Shown here one piece after another: positions 10,523-20,992 of a stretch of DNA of 64,000 nt. The DNA lies in the NCBI RefSeq assembly GCF_037975245.1, contig NC_092582.1, forward strand, positions 7,295,001 to 7,359,000, read 5' to 3'. Source of the DNA: Apostichopus japonicus (taxonomy: Eukaryota; Echinodermata; Holothuroidea; Aspidochirotida; Stichopodidae). Position numbers and translations under genes: made by a program. Each line of letters starts with the position of its first letter. Within the stretch, counting starts at the first letter, position 1. A model generated the notes under the pieces. The model was not told where the DNA came from, did no database searches, and worked only from the letters and a program-made list of their open reading frames with translations.

Positions 10523-10764
10523 GATATGTATGTATGTATATGTGATCTTCCCGCAAGCAGGAACTCGCGAAAGAAGCCATGGAGGCTTGTAGACTCGCAA
10601 GCTGACCGAAGCCAATCTCTCGGCACACATCCATTTAACGTCCATGTCAGGAAGTTGTTATTGAACAACACCCTTGCCAGACGACACACATTGCCGTCGG
10701 CGGGGAATCGAACCGGGGATCTCATGACTGGGAGACGCCGGCTTAGGCTAAAACGCAACGCCAC
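10523..10764 (-). mobile_element. tRNA-derived SINE with (ATAC)n tail, full copy
   Basis: On the minus strand the 5' end (10764 to about 10690) carries a box A-like TAGCCTAAGCCGG and a box B GGTTCGATTCC, a tRNA-like head with stem complement. About 150 bp of body follow, containing GAGATTGGCTTCGGTCAG, then a short tail of ACAT/ATAC repeats ending near 10523. The 3' part recurs on the plus strand at 27563-27669, which confirms a mobile family. Long open frames across it on the minus strand are fortuitous. Confidence 0.75.
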
Positions 10765-10936
10765 AAAATATCAACGTTCCCAGTCTTTAGGCTCATACAA
10801 AGAAGCCTATAGGCTCATACAGAGAAGCCTGGTTAACGGCTAACACACAGAAGCCGAGGAATAAGACGGCGAAGACCGGACGGTGGTGAGACTCACACAG
10901 AATGCCTCATCCAACCACACCCCAATCCTTATATAG

Positions 10937-11175
10937 CGACCTTAAGTTGACCCCTGCCCTTACCCGCCAAAGCACAATCTACGAATTCCTATGGACCCGT
11001 TTCCCATTGTGCACTTGCTCGGATCTACATACATTATCCGAGAAAGAACCCGTCTCCCCATTGTTCACCTCCTAGAATTTGCATACATTACTCGAAAGAA
11101 GAAATGAACAATTTGCAAAGGCCTAGGCTACCCGGTGGAAATTTCCACCCACAAGGAATGCTAAAATACAATGCA
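10937..11175. other. Intergenic, no gene seen
   Basis: Two similar phrases around 'cattgtgcac' and 'cattgttcac' followed by 'catacattatccgag/catacattactcgaa' suggest a ~70-bp imperfect duplication at 11000-11097. No gene. Confidence 0.4.
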
Positions 11176-11183
11176 GGCGTGAC

Positions 11184-12213
11184 CATAGGCGTAGGAGCCT
11201 CATTTGATTTGGGGGGGGGGGGCTGTAACCACTTGCCCGAAAAGTATAACCAAAATTTTTCGCGCGCTCCGCGCGCGTTCCACATCTTAATGTGCATATC
11301 ATATATAGGCATTCATCGCTTATTACATCACATGTCAATAACATAAAGCATTTTTCGTGTTATTACCCTTCCATATTGGTTATAATTATTGGGGAATTCG
11401 TTACAACAATAAGGATAACAATATAAGTTTAACTATTGACAAACACATTGCAAATTCTTCTACCAGTAGGTGCCAGTGACGGAGCTAGGGGTATTGAAAG
11501 TCTGTAAAAACATTGTAATTTGTATATTCGATGGTGTTTTAAGAGAGTAGCTATTACTCGTAGTGTACTCGCAAAGACGTTTTTGAGTGTAGTAAGGGCA
11601 GTGGCGGAGCTAGGGGTATTGGTCGGGGGGGGGGGTAGAGAATGGTCTGTAGGGGCGCTTTCGACACTATCTAAGCGGATCGCCACCACCGGTTGGCGCG
11701 GAGCGTAGAAAACAAAATTTGAGTAAAGATACTCCCTAGATCGCCGGAAATGACCCTTTCCGGGCCTAGCTTATATGCAGATAAACGAAGAATAAATAGG
11801 TGTCATCGCCATTTATCGCAATAAAAAAGTCAATAATCGCGAATAAGTAGAAAGTGGTAAAACGCTGAAAAGGGCGCCAGCAGTCCATTTGAGTCCGTCA
11901 GGGGGGCATCCGCCCCTCTGACTGTATGGGCGCTCCGCCACTGGTAGGTGCCCGAAAAATTCGCAGCATATTGCCCAAAATTTCACCCAAAAAATTGAAA
12001 ACACACTGCAAATTATTATTCTTTCAGTAGATGCCCGAAAAAGTCTCAGCATGTTGCCGAATTTTCACCCAAAGAAAAATGAAAAACACACTGCAAATTA
12101 TTATTATTCTTCCAGTAGGTGCCCGAAAAATTCTCAGCATACTGCCCGAATTTTCACAAAATTAATTGGTTGGGGGGCTGCAGCCCCCCAGCCCCCCGCC
12201 TCCTACGCCTATG
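11184..12213. mobile_element. hAT-type element, outer member of a nest
   Basis: It begins CATAGGCGTAGGAG and ends CTCCTACGCCTATG, a 14-bp perfect inverted repeat. It is flanked by a perfect 8-bp duplication GGCGTGAC at 11176-11183 and 12214-12221. Without its insert it is about 550 bp. It contains a tandem array of ~85-bp units (phrases 'agtaggtgcccgaaaaatt' and 'cacactgcaaattatt'), and G-rich/C-rich blocks adjoin its ends. A second hAT element sits inside it. No transposase. Confidence 0.85.
11474..11943. mobile_element. hAT-type element nested inside the 11184-12213 element
   Basis: It begins CAGTGACGGAGCTAGG and ends GGCGCTCCGCCACTG. It is flanked by a perfect 8-bp duplication GTAGGTGC at 11466-11473 and 11944-11951, which splits one ~85-bp tandem unit of the host element. 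Its terminal sequence is repeated internally at 11599 (CAGTGGCGGAGCTAGG), so part of it is duplicated or a relative inserted within it. Sequence at 11599-11760 recurs inverted at 23129-23284. No coding capacity. Confidence 0.85.
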
Positions 12214-12262
12214 GGCGTGACAGTAATATTTTATGTTGTTCTTTATTTAAAACTGAGAGATG

Positions 12263-12692
12263 TATACTGACTGAATTCTCCACACCAACATAAATATATA
12301 ATGTAATGACATCTTGTAAATAAGAATACATGTTAAACAAATGAATTAACTGTTAAAAAAATGTATGTATTCAAATACTATATTCAACCGTACATCATAT
12401 AAGTTAACAGTATGAGTATAAGTATGCTTATATTTTCTTCCATTAAAATACGACATTGGTTTCAGTTCGGCTGGCATACTAAATGAATTCTCCGCACTAT
12501 ATATATATAATTTAATGACATCATGTTCAGAAAATATAAATAACTGTTAAGTGAATTAATTTACTATTAACAATTGTTTGTATTCAAATACTATGTTCAA
12601 CCGTACTCCGTATATCAAAACAGTATGAGTATAAGTATGCTTATATTTTCTTCCATTAAAATACGACATTGGTTTCAGTTCGGCTGGCATAC
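12263..12692. repeat. 212-bp tandem duplication
   Basis: Two adjacent copies share anchors 'gaattctcc' (12273 and 12485) and 'ggctggcata' (12469 and 12682). The downstream ~110 bp of each unit (from 'tattcaaatacta' to 'ggctggcatac') are almost identical, and the upstream half is more diverged. It lies just beyond the stop codon of the minus-strand gene that ends at 12784. Confidence 0.85.
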
Positions 12693-12783
12693 CACAACTT
12701 CAAATGCTTTTAGGCTAAATTTTCCCAACATTCCCATACATTTTTATCAGCTTTACTTCCCTCTCTTATTAATATTCTAGCCG

Positions 12784-12957
12784 CTAGTTCGCCAATAAAT
12801 CTGCTAAATTTTCTCTCGCTAGCCTGATGTAATACTCAAATTCCTGCAGAATGTATACTCCACGCTTCGAAACGCAAATCGTAATGTCCTCGTCACACGT
12901 GTCAAAGGTCACTTGCGGTACGGAGGCAGGATCAAACGTATGTCCCAATATTTGTAT
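12784..12957 (-). CDS. Terminal coding exon of an unrecognised multi-exon gene
   Basis: On the minus strand this exon follows the acceptor CTCTCTTCAG at 12958-12967 and is open for 57 codons to a TAG at 12784-12786. It starts IQILGHTFDPASVPQVTFDT and ends EYYIRLARENLADLLAN. The exon is an exact number of codons from its acceptor, matching the phase-0 end of the exon at 13451-13636. The acidic, alternating composition and clean splice context make it look like true coding sequence, but I recognise no domain. Downstream on the minus strand is a 212-bp tandem duplication; no AATAAA signal is obvious. Together with the exons at 13451, 13701 and 14305 it forms one gene read right to left. Confidence 0.6.
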   Translation of the reverse strand: MQILGHTFDPASVPQVTFDTCDEDITICVSKRGVYILQEFEYYIRLARENLADLLAN

Positions 12958-13450
12958 CTGAAGAGAGGAAGAGAAAGATAATCAGAGATAAAGTTATATT
13001 GAAAGCAATAAGAAGCTTTAGTAATTAATCCTTGCTTCAAAAATATTGCCATTATAACTTTGTTCTCGTAAGTTTTATACTTTGGTCTAATAAAATCTGA
13101 TTTTTGTAGAACCAAAAACCTGTTAACTCCCGCCCCCCCCCCCAAAAAAAAATGAGAGAACCCAACCCTCGAGGATGTTTTGGGAAGAAGACGCTCAATG
13201 TAGCAGAGAAAATTTACTATCAATGAAGCCTTCCAACGTGAGGACTTGAATTTGCAAGAATTCATTATGAGGAAAAAGGCTTAATCCACTCCTCTATATG
13301 GAGGCTTTCAAAGATTAAATCCACGATTCTTTTGCCTAAGATCTGAAATGGTAATACCGATTTCGACAAAGTTACATAATGTTCATAGAGTGATCTCGAC
13401 GTGGAAAAGTAATTACCTATATTTGAATGACAATGCATGAAGTTACGTAC

Positions 13451-13636
13451 CATCAAATGAAATTTAGTCTTTAGAAGCGAAATTTTCGATCTGATTCGCT
13501 CTACTTGACGTTCGTGGGTATAAATGGCGTCGTCGGTAATGCCATCCTCCTCGTCTTGGCGAAAAAGTCTCAGCAACTCCTGGTAGACGTTAAGATACTC
13601 CAAATGTTTAAGTAACAGTCTTGGAATTTCATCTAT
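13451..13636 (-). CDS. Internal coding exon (62 codons) of the unrecognised gene
   Basis: Bounded by an acceptor TGACTTTGCAG and a donor TTGATG|GTACGT on the minus strand. It has one uninterrupted frame of 62 codons starting IDEIPRLLLKHLEYLNVYQE and ending KISLLKTKFHLM. The other two frames stop within two codons of the acceptor, so the frame is certain if the exon is real. The sequence is rich in leucine and charged residues (ERQVERIRSKISLLKTK) and probably helical or a short coiled coil. It is phase 0 at both ends, so it joins in frame to 12784-12957. I do not recognise the protein family. Confidence 0.65.
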
Positions 13637-13700
13637 CTGCAAAGTCAGTCAAAAAATGTATATAAAAGTTGATTTGTTCAATTTTAACCGTAACAATCAC

Positions 13701-13909
13701 ATGTCTACTGTTATGTGGTGACAAGTTGAGCCTCTGCCCAGCATCGAAAACTAAAACACCATAACTGACTTCGAACGACTTTACCAAGACAGTGTTCCAT
13801 CTAGAATCCGAAGTGCCCATCTTAAGCTCGTATACTCGTGTATCAAGCATCCATGCCCCTTGCAAACCCCTTCCCCAAGTAAGTACGTAACAAGTTCGTC
13901 CGGTACAAC
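13701..13909 (-). CDS. Probable coding exon of the unrecognised gene; frame unresolved
   Basis: The minus-strand acceptor TTCTATTTATAG precedes 13909. Two readings are possible. Taken in phase 0, matching the upstream exon at 14305-14409, it reads VVPDELVTYLLGEGVCKG and would end at a good donor TCTTG|GTAAAG (exon 13785-13909); that leaves two bases that cannot join the phase-0 exon at 13451 without a stop. Taken one base over, it is open much longer (GAWMLDTRVYELKMGTSDSR, then SFEVSYGVLVFDAGQRL) and ends at ACAT|GTGATT in phase 0, fitting the next exon but not the previous one. An unseen intervening exon, an assembly indel or decay of the gene could explain this. Confidence 0.42.
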
Positions 13910-14304
13910 CTATAAATAGAAGACAATTCTTCAACATTTTGTCGAAAGTTGCAAAATATAGCACAATATTGCACCGTCCATTTTACCCAAATTTCTCAGA
14001 AAGCAGGGGTGACCAATATACACTTAGACCCCTTTCGTGGCGACATATATACTAGTTAGCCCCTCTACACCCTATACAGTAGAAAACTGGTGTTTGCGCC
14101 ACTGGTATAAAGCCCTATGTACTCATACTTTCGTAGCCTATATATTATTTAAAGTGAAGTATATGCAACTTGAACTTCAATTAGCCTCTCTGTGATTTTT
14201 AACTTTAAAGCAAGCCCGATATAAACATATAAGAGGTGCAAACATATCTCTTTGTGGTAGGGGGGGGGGTGGAGTGGGGATTGGAGGGGTGTTCTTATAT
14301 TTAC

Positions 14305-14409
14305 CTGCTCTTGATTGAAAAAGCCGACACCTTCAACGATTTCTTCTATACCGGAAATAGGTTTAATCTCAGACCTGAGAATTACTTCATGTACATTCCG
14401 AGTTCGAGT
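14305..14409 (-). CDS. Candidate internal exon (35 codons) of the unrecognised gene
   Basis: On the minus strand the acceptor ATTGTTATTGTAG precedes 14409 and a strong donor GAGCAG|GTAAAT follows 14305. Of three frames only one is open: it starts TRTRNVHEVILRSEIKPISG and ends EIVEGVGFFNQEQ, exactly 35 codons, phase 0 at both sides. The two other frames stop within ten codons. No family recognised. It is the most upstream exon I can support for the gene at 12784-14409. Confidence 0.5.
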
Positions 14410-15316
14410 CTACAATAACAATACGTGGAGAAAATGTTACTTGAAGACATTCTGATTGGAAATATTAATTTATCGTCTGGAAGTAGCTTTAATAATCTTA
14501 GCTCTCTGTCATAACCTGGTATCTATCCGCGGCCGTGAATAACTTTCCGCTTTGATTGTGTGTGGTAAATTTTTGGTTATTCTAGATGTAGACGTACTGT
14601 TTAAGACAAAATCACCCAAGATAGAATTTGCGCAAGTAAACCAAACAACTTAACCACCTTCCCCACCCAACCCCCTCCCTCCCCGTTCTGGACCCTGGTC
14701 GTGCCCACCCGTGACATATATTGAAAATGTAATCAGGTGCTCATGGCAGTGTTACGTCAAGTTAAGCGACCCACACATATTGTATACAATGAAACACAAC
14801 AAAGTTTAAAAACAAAATATATACTGCAAAACAAGACAAAAAAAACAAAACAATTCTGCACATGTGCTGGCGCTACAACTGTCTTTCTTTTATAATCATT
14901 GTGACTAACTAACAATATTGAACTTGTACCAGTATGTAAGTGGCCTCAAAGATGCCGACAACAGGCAACATCCTGTTTCGAGTACAGTTGATCTTCTAAA
15001 TTTGTTCATAATTGCTTCCGTATAGACCGTGTGCTAAGAATAACACAAACTGCTCTATATATAACAGGGATGTTATGTATTGTTGTCATATTGACGTCAT
15101 ACTGCCATAACCGCAGTTTTTGACATAACTGAGGTGAACGTTTGGCGTTAAACCCATTTCTCCCTTTGTTCTTGTTTGGAAAGTTACAGTTCATCAAAGT
15201 TGAGCGCATCAAGCATGGTATTTCTCGGAAACTAAGCATAGATAGACAGTTTGTCATGGCGTGGGTGAGTGACCTGGTAAAGCTATCGCCTAAACTCGTT
15301 GTTTTGAAGTAAGGTT
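14410..15316. other. No gene seen (possible intron or flank)
   Basis: May be intron or 5' flank of the minus-strand gene. 15060-15240 has a minus-strand open frame after a CTTAG acceptor-like site but no frame that continues the exons at either side, so I do not annotate an exon. Confidence 0.4.
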
Positions 15317-15324
15317 ATAGTACA

Positions 15325-15946
15325 CAGGGGCGTAGCGAAGGTTTTTTTGTTGGGGGGGGGTGTGGAGAATTTGATTTGCCGACGGATCTGGAAGTGGTGA
15401 CTGAAATGGGGGAGGGGTCTAAGGGGAGGGGTGTCCCCCTCCCCTTTGGCAATATTTTAGTTTTGAAACGTCCTTAGAAGCAATCTGGTGCATATTTTAA
15501 GTCAAATTTGATTTGCCGACGGATCTGGAAGTGGTGACTGAAATGGTGGAGGGGTCTAAGGGGAGGGGGTGTCCCCCTCCCCCTTTGGAAAATTTTTAGT
15601 TTTGAAACGTCCTTAGATGCAATCTGGTGCATATTTTAAGTCAAATTTGATTTGCCGACGGATCTGGAAGTGGTGACTGAAATAGGGGAGAGGTCTACCC
15701 CTCCCCCTTTGGAAAATTTTTAGTTTTGAAACGTCCTTAGATGCAATCTGGTGCATGTTTTAAGTCAAATTTGGCACGGAAGAAGCTCCCGTTCTCCTTT
15801 TCTCTATTCAGCTTTCCTTCTTTCTTTCCCTTCCGCTCTCTTCACCTTTTCTCCTTTTGCCGACAGACCCAAAATTTGCCGACAGCGACCAAATTATTGG
15901 GGGGGGGGGTGTGACACCCCCACACCCCCCGCTCGCTACGCCCCTG
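15325..15946. mobile_element. hAT-type element, family C, with internal tandem repeats
   Basis: It begins CAGGGGCGTAGCGAAGG and ends GCTCGCTACGCCCCTG; the inverted repeat of about 15 bp has few mismatches. A perfect 8-bp duplication ATAGTACA lies at 15317-15324 and 15947-15954. The interior holds three tandem units of ~137 bp (next entry) and G-rich subterminal runs. No coding capacity. Confidence 0.88.
15368..15775. repeat. ~137-bp tandem repeat, 3 copies, inside the family C element
   Basis: The anchor 'aatttgatttgccgacgg' occurs at 15368, 15505 and 15644, with a truncated restart at 15768. Each unit contains a G-rich/C-rich inverted pair ('ggggtctaaggggagg' against 'cccctcccc'). Confidence 0.88.
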
Positions 15947-15954
15947 ATAGTACA

Positions 15955-17388
15955 TGTGTAAAAATCACGAGGTATCACAACAAATTGAAATAACCTGTCG
16001 TATGGAGTTCCCAACTTTTAGTAAAGTCATATTTTTTCGCTTGTACACATGTCGCCACTTCCATTACGTCATGCGTGTGGAGTTAAAACACAAAGCTATG
16101 TAGTGTTGAATGGAGTACAAGCGTGTGTATATAGGAAACGGATCAAAAAGGTTTTCGCGAAGATCGTGACTTTCCAGGCTCCATTATGAAGGCACAATTT
16201 GGGTCTGCGGTGTTTCATTGGTTAAGAGCTTAGATCATGCCACACTTCATCGTTTAGTCATTCAAATATGAGCAAGAAAGTTACCAGCTCATGCGTTCTG
16301 AAAGCGTAGGATATATCTTTATAGTTAGAAATCAATCTCAATATATAGTCACAATTTTTTAGTTTAACTTTAGTTATGTGTGCACAATTAGGCTACTACA
16401 TGTTGTCACTCCATACGATGCCATTTGATATGAGGTCACTTAAAAGCCCGGATATCCGACCTACAGAATTACAAATTCAGCCGTTTGAGTAAATGTTTTT
16501 GCATGCAAACAACTTTACAACGCCAATATACGAAACACGACTAATTAAGATGTGTTGTCTAGGTAAATAAACGTGATATCTTTACGAAATTGTTCAAATT
16601 TATTTGACGAAGTTTATCTTGATAACTCCTCGCAGCCATGATAGTTTTTCTAACCTGATACCAGGCCCATGCAGAGCTATTGAGGGGAGGGGGTGGGGGC
16701 ACTAGCCTTCATACGCTATAAACCAAATCCGATATTTATTCCGCGTGCATACATGTTGTTGGATACGTATATTGTCGACCCTACCATATGAAAGTCGCAA
16801 CGCTTTGTCTTAAAAGGGGTCGAGGAACACAGACCGACATGTTATTGCTATAAGGCGATTGGAAGGGGCAATTGATAGTTTTCTATAATTGAGAGGGAGG
16901 AGGACCGGATGACCGTCATTACGTCCCTGCAAAATACATAGTAAAGAATATATATCAGCTTGTGGTGTGACACATTGACATATCTCTAATGGCACTTACA
17001 CAGCAATGCAACTTGCAAAATTAGGATGTCTCTGTCGGGTTAAGTTGTTCCATCCAATGCAAACTAATGTCATAATAAGATCAATTTGGAAATTTGTTAT
17101 CGTTTATTTATTGCTTGTCAAAGGGAGAAGAAACTGTCAAACTACTTATATATACTGCAAAAGCTTGCAAAGGTAAACGTGTGAAAATAAGCGGACCTGG
17201 CTCAGTTTCAATGCTGGGAAGGTTCTTCTTCAAAGGCGAGCTGAAGCCTTTGATAGAATTCTGATTTCATGCTAAACTTACTTCTTCTTCATCGTTTTAT
17301 CCTTTTTATATAACTGCTTTTCTGTTACATGTATATAAAAAATATAAAAAAGAAAATGGCATCATAAAGGTATGTTGAGGTCTCTTAC
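15955..17388. other. Intergenic or intronic, no gene seen
   Basis: No supported exon or repeat. 16920-16935 reads CAGGGACGTAATGACGG on the minus strand after a TTTTG stretch, which looks like an acceptor, but the frame stops at once. Confidence 0.4.
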
Positions 17389-17552
17389 TATGTTCGAACG
17401 TAGCTGGCATGTCGCCTCTTTTATCTGGAAGAATAAACTCTTGGCAATCAGATACAAACGTGGAAGTTGTGAGCCAGACGAAACGGAAGTTGGTGACGTC
17501 ATCGTGAGAACAAACAAAACAAGTAAACAGGAATGTCCTGCAGACGTCTGCT
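17389..17552 (-). CDS. Isolated candidate exon, unrecognised
   Basis: On the minus strand an acceptor GACTTTTACAG precedes 17552 and a donor ACATA|GTAAGA follows 17389. One frame (one leftover base first) is open for 54 codons and looks protein-like: it contains CRTFLFTCFVCSHDDVTNFR, VWLTTSTFVSDCQEFILP and GDMPATFEH. A different frame is also open on both strands, so the call is tentative. It ends in phase 1, which does not match any exon I see downstream at 12.8-14.4 kb, so a link to that gene is unproven. Confidence 0.3.
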
Positions 17553-17984
17553 CTGTAAAAGTCAAAATAAAAATAAAAATATTATTAATAATGTTCATAA
17601 TAATAATAATTTTTCCATCTCACTTTCTTCAACAGTAGTAAAAATCCATAGTGTGGGTCAAAAAATGTGTGACAGGTCACAAAGTGACAGGTCACAAAGT
17701 AGGCATGAACATAAAGTGATTTTTAAGAAAAGAAGCGTGAAGCTAATTATAATTGAGAAAGAAAGTTGCAGTTTTGAAAAGCCGTAGATAACATATCAAA
17801 TGGAAATTTTCGACGCCTCTGATCATTTAGACTTTTTCAACTCGAAGAATGAACTTTCGTCTACAAGTGGAAAAATTCGTCTACAAGTGGAAGTTCATTA
17901 TTTAATATCTAACTAATAATCTGTTAAAAAGTACAAAGTATGAAAATTGTAAGGATGTCTCGAGAGCAACTTATCAGCAATAGA

Positions 17985-18965
17985 AAATGTCTTGCTTCGT
18001 CAAAACGAACTGCCTCCCCAGAATACATTGTTCGATATCTAATAGACAATTTGAAGTGATCCCACATTCCCCAAAAAGATGATCAAATATTTTTTCATGT
18101 CTCCCACTTAAAGTACAACGTGGGTTCGCTGTTAATTTTACGGACAAAAAGGAGGTAATTTGTGCCCAGAATTTTGTGAATAAACAATGTTGTAAATAAC
18201 ATATCTTACTCTCACTACAGTATGCAAAAGAGGAACGTAAAATAATCTGCCACTGCTGGTCACTGGAATCAAACTATTTTTCCATTTGTTGATGGCTGTT
18301 TGGGATTGTAAAGACATATCTTATAAGTATATTGTCGATACGCCGTGAAGGAAAAGGAATAAGTTGTGACTCATCTATCATATCTGTATAATTACTACTA
18401 CAACCATTGCTAACAATACCAAATTATCTCTCCAATTCCCTCGTGTAGCCGAGAGAATGCTGTATAATATGGTCAAATGAAATAGGACGTGGGAGGAATT
18501 TCTGCTTAAAATCTACAAATGGTAACAAACGATTGTTATCAATCCAACAGATTTCTTACTCAATGCGCTTCTGATACAAAAAAAAATAAATATAGAAGAC
18601 GATATTAGTCAACTGTTAAAAATGACTTGTTGCAGATAATTTCATTTCTATAATTTTCAGCAGGATAAACATCCTTGGTAAAAAGTATTATTCATTGCAG
18701 TATCGTTAACCTGAAAATTACAATTGAACAAATACGCTATTCCGTACTTTTTTAAGATGAAGATTACAAATAACTTCCCATCTGCAGAAACGTTATTTGG
18801 TATAACGCTTTACCCATGTACATTTAAGACATAGTATAAAATATTTAAAATGAGTTGCCCGACTACCGCCCCGCTCAATAGAACGAATTACGGTGCTTGA
18901 TCTTATCTTAATCTTATCCGGCTTACCGGCATACCAGATAAAGCTCCTTTAAGAAAGTGTTCGGG
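17985..18965 (-). pseudogene. L1/Tx1-type LINE ORF2 C-terminal fossil, minus strand
   Basis: Read on the minus strand through several frame changes and stops, the DNA shows the order of motifs found after the reverse transcriptase core in L1/Tx1 LINEs. There is a KIK...GG..A..FKYF..CLK..WVKR block near 18,950-18,820, a KWKNSLIP piece near 18,290, then a zinc-knuckle motif RCTLSGRHEKIFDHLFGEC near 18,115-18,060 (the CxxC...H...C of the RT-associated zinc finger). The catalytic core and ORF1 are missing; a SINE abuts the 5' side at 19022. It is dead. Confidence 0.62.
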
Positions 18966-19021
18966 TGGGGTCTGATAAAACTTGAAGAAGAAAAAACGAG
19001 TTGAGAAAGGCCAAGTGTTTT

Positions 19022-19052
<31 letters not shown>

Positions 19053-19200
19053 TATTAATAAAAATCAGCAGTTACGTTTACGACATTTTACAACATTTTA
19101 ACCAAAATTTGGTATCTTATCAATTTAGAAAGTAATTTCAGATGGGAAAACCGTAGTTTGCTCTTGGGTGAAAAACCCACCTTACTATGACCCGGCCGCG
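19022..19200 (-). mobile_element. tRNA-derived SINE (family with trinucleotide tail), 5'-truncated
   Basis: Matches the body of the SINE at 38878-39275: 'caatttagaaagt', 'gaaaaccgtag', 'ttgctcttgg', 'aacccaccttact' then the first bases of the head 'gacccggccg'. The tail on the plus strand is (aat)n at 19022-19052. The tRNA-like head is missing beyond 19200. Confidence 0.75.
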
Positions 19201-20334
19201 ATTTTTTTTCCAAAACAGGTTTGCAATAGTCGCTCGTGATTTGTCGGAAAAGTTACGTCATCACCATAGAAACCTTCACTTCGAGGTTACCAAAATGTAT
19301 GCATCCATTCGATGCAACGAACTTACATATATATATAATATTATAACCTGCTCGTTTCAACAATAATTATATGAATACGAAGGTATACGTATATTTAATA
19401 TAAAACATTTAATCCATAAAGAAACCGAAACTGTCAATGCAATTTGATAGCGATGCTGTTCAATGTTAACTATTTATTTATTTAGGTACCGGTATGTATT
19501 TACTTATTTGTTTATGTTCACACTCTTTCCACGAGTGGCTTTTCTTGAAAACGTATACCTATATAACGTCTGAACTGACGTGACAGAAATAACGTGTACA
19601 CACATATATTTGAAGTGATTTTATACATTTAAGAGAAAAGATACTATATACATGTTGATACCCGGTAATATACTTAAAACAGAATAGTCATTACTTACTG
19701 ATTTTGTAAGAGGTCATTTCTTTGCAGAAAATAAACACAGCACAGAGATCTTCAAACAGCAGCGAGATATTTGCAACCCTTTTAAGTTGACTTGATTCTG
19801 ACAAATTCTGAAGTCAAAATGTCGTATTTATAGATTTCATTAACCCTATTTAGTTAGTCTAACACAAGGGAAATAACAATATGATAACTGTAGTATATAG
19901 TCTATTGTTTTAGAATATCAAAATCATAAAAAAAACATAAGCCGACAAAAAGAACAATACCTGCTCTTGAACGGAAAGTTTGGGCGGAAAAAGTTACCGT
20001 ACTGTCGTGTTTCGTCAAATTTGCCACAGATGCAAGAATAAATACCAAGTATTTCTTATCGTGCACTTTTAAAAGCAATTACAACACTTTGTAAATTATT
20101 CTAAGAAAGGAATCAGACAAATATTTAGAAATAAACAGCTAGGCGCTAATAGATCACTTGTTATTGGTTGGCAGAGCGGTATTTATAGTCATGGAGATTC
20201 ATATGTCAACCTTACAGGTTATAAACAAGTTGATATGATTCTACAGTGTTAATTTGAAGCAATGAATCACACCATAAAGTCCAGTGTGATAGCTGGTTAA
20301 TGCTCAATTGGCAGTTTTAAACTCTTGAAAGTGT
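19201..20334. other. Intergenic, no gene seen
   Basis: AT-rich, no convincing exon, RNA gene or repeat boundary. Confidence 0.5.
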
Positions 20335-20342
20335 GGGACAGG

Positions 20343-20707
20343 CAAGGGCGTAGGAACCGGGGGCTGGGGGCGCCAGCCCCACCCCCAGTGAAAAATATGG
20401 TGGGGCGGAAGTATCATTCCGCCCCCCCCCCCGCTTCGCAAGTCAGAAAACCCCTTTTTCATTTCCAATGATGAGAAAAAATCTCATATGGAGCCCCAAA
20501 TTGCATCTAAGGCCAGGTGAAATGCAAAATTATTTACAAAATGGAGTGGGTGTTGAAGTGTGCTATATTGACCAAATTGCATCTGAGGCCACCTGGAAAT
20601 GCAAAAAATATCCAATGGGGAGGGGACACCCCCTCCCCTTATACCCATCCCCCAGGCCGGCCATCAGTCTTCAGCCCCCCACTCAAAAGTACCTTCCTAC
20701 GCCACTG
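20343..20707 (+). mobile_element. hAT-type MITE, family A, copy 3
   Basis: 365 bp, same orientation as copy 1. It starts CAAGGGCGTAGGAACC and ends CTTCCTACGCCACTG. A perfect 8-bp duplication GGGACAGG lies at 20335-20342 and 20708-20715. Open frames across it arise from the repeat and are not genes. Confidence 0.9.
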
Positions 20708-20819
20708 GGGACAGGAGTGTTTTTCTCCCAACACCTCTCCCCTCCCCCTCCCCAATGTGAGTCGGGTTTTTTTTTTATTCGCAAGATGCATTTTTACATA
20801 AGTCTACATAACCCAGCAA

Positions 20820-20992
20820 TGGCCTCCAAGAAGAATAAAATCTACGATTTAAATACCTTCCTTTCTAAATTAAAACAAAGTGAAATAAGAGACAAGATAA
20901 AGTCTGAAGACTTGGGAGAAACTGGTCAGTTTAAGTGTCGAAAATTGAGATTAAAAGTTAAAATTCCCAGTATCCCATATGGCTCATTGTAG
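20820..20992 (+). CDS. Small open frame, 57 codons, doubtful
   Basis: From the ATG within 'aatggcctccaag' the frame reads MASKKNKIYDLNTFLSKLKQ and ends VKIPSIPYGSL at a TAG. It is lysine-rich and low in complexity. The ATG is preceded by AGCA, a fair context. There is no splice or homology support; it may be chance. Confidence 0.15.

Larger units (their letters stand above)
10063..10936 (-). mobile_element. LTR-like segment (possible solo LTR), minus strand
   Basis: Read on the minus strand, this segment has a TATA-box-like CTATATAAGG (10927-10936) and an AATAAA signal (10063-10068), with no coding frame between: the layout of a long terminal repeat or a very short transcription unit. The GC content and codon-free texture differ from the flanks. 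I could not find a convincing TG...CA border with a 4-6 bp duplication, so the ends and identity are uncertain. A SINE (10523-10764) sits inside it. Confidence 0.25.

Noticed and set aside
10264-10764. 166-codon minus-strand open frame
   Set aside because: It runs through a tRNA-derived SINE head and an LTR-like, codon-free segment; the part shared with the SINE is repetitive DNA, so the frame is fortuitous.
15006-15257. Minus-strand exon after a CTTAG acceptor-like site
   Set aside because: No donor in the right place and no frame that continues the candidate exons on either side.
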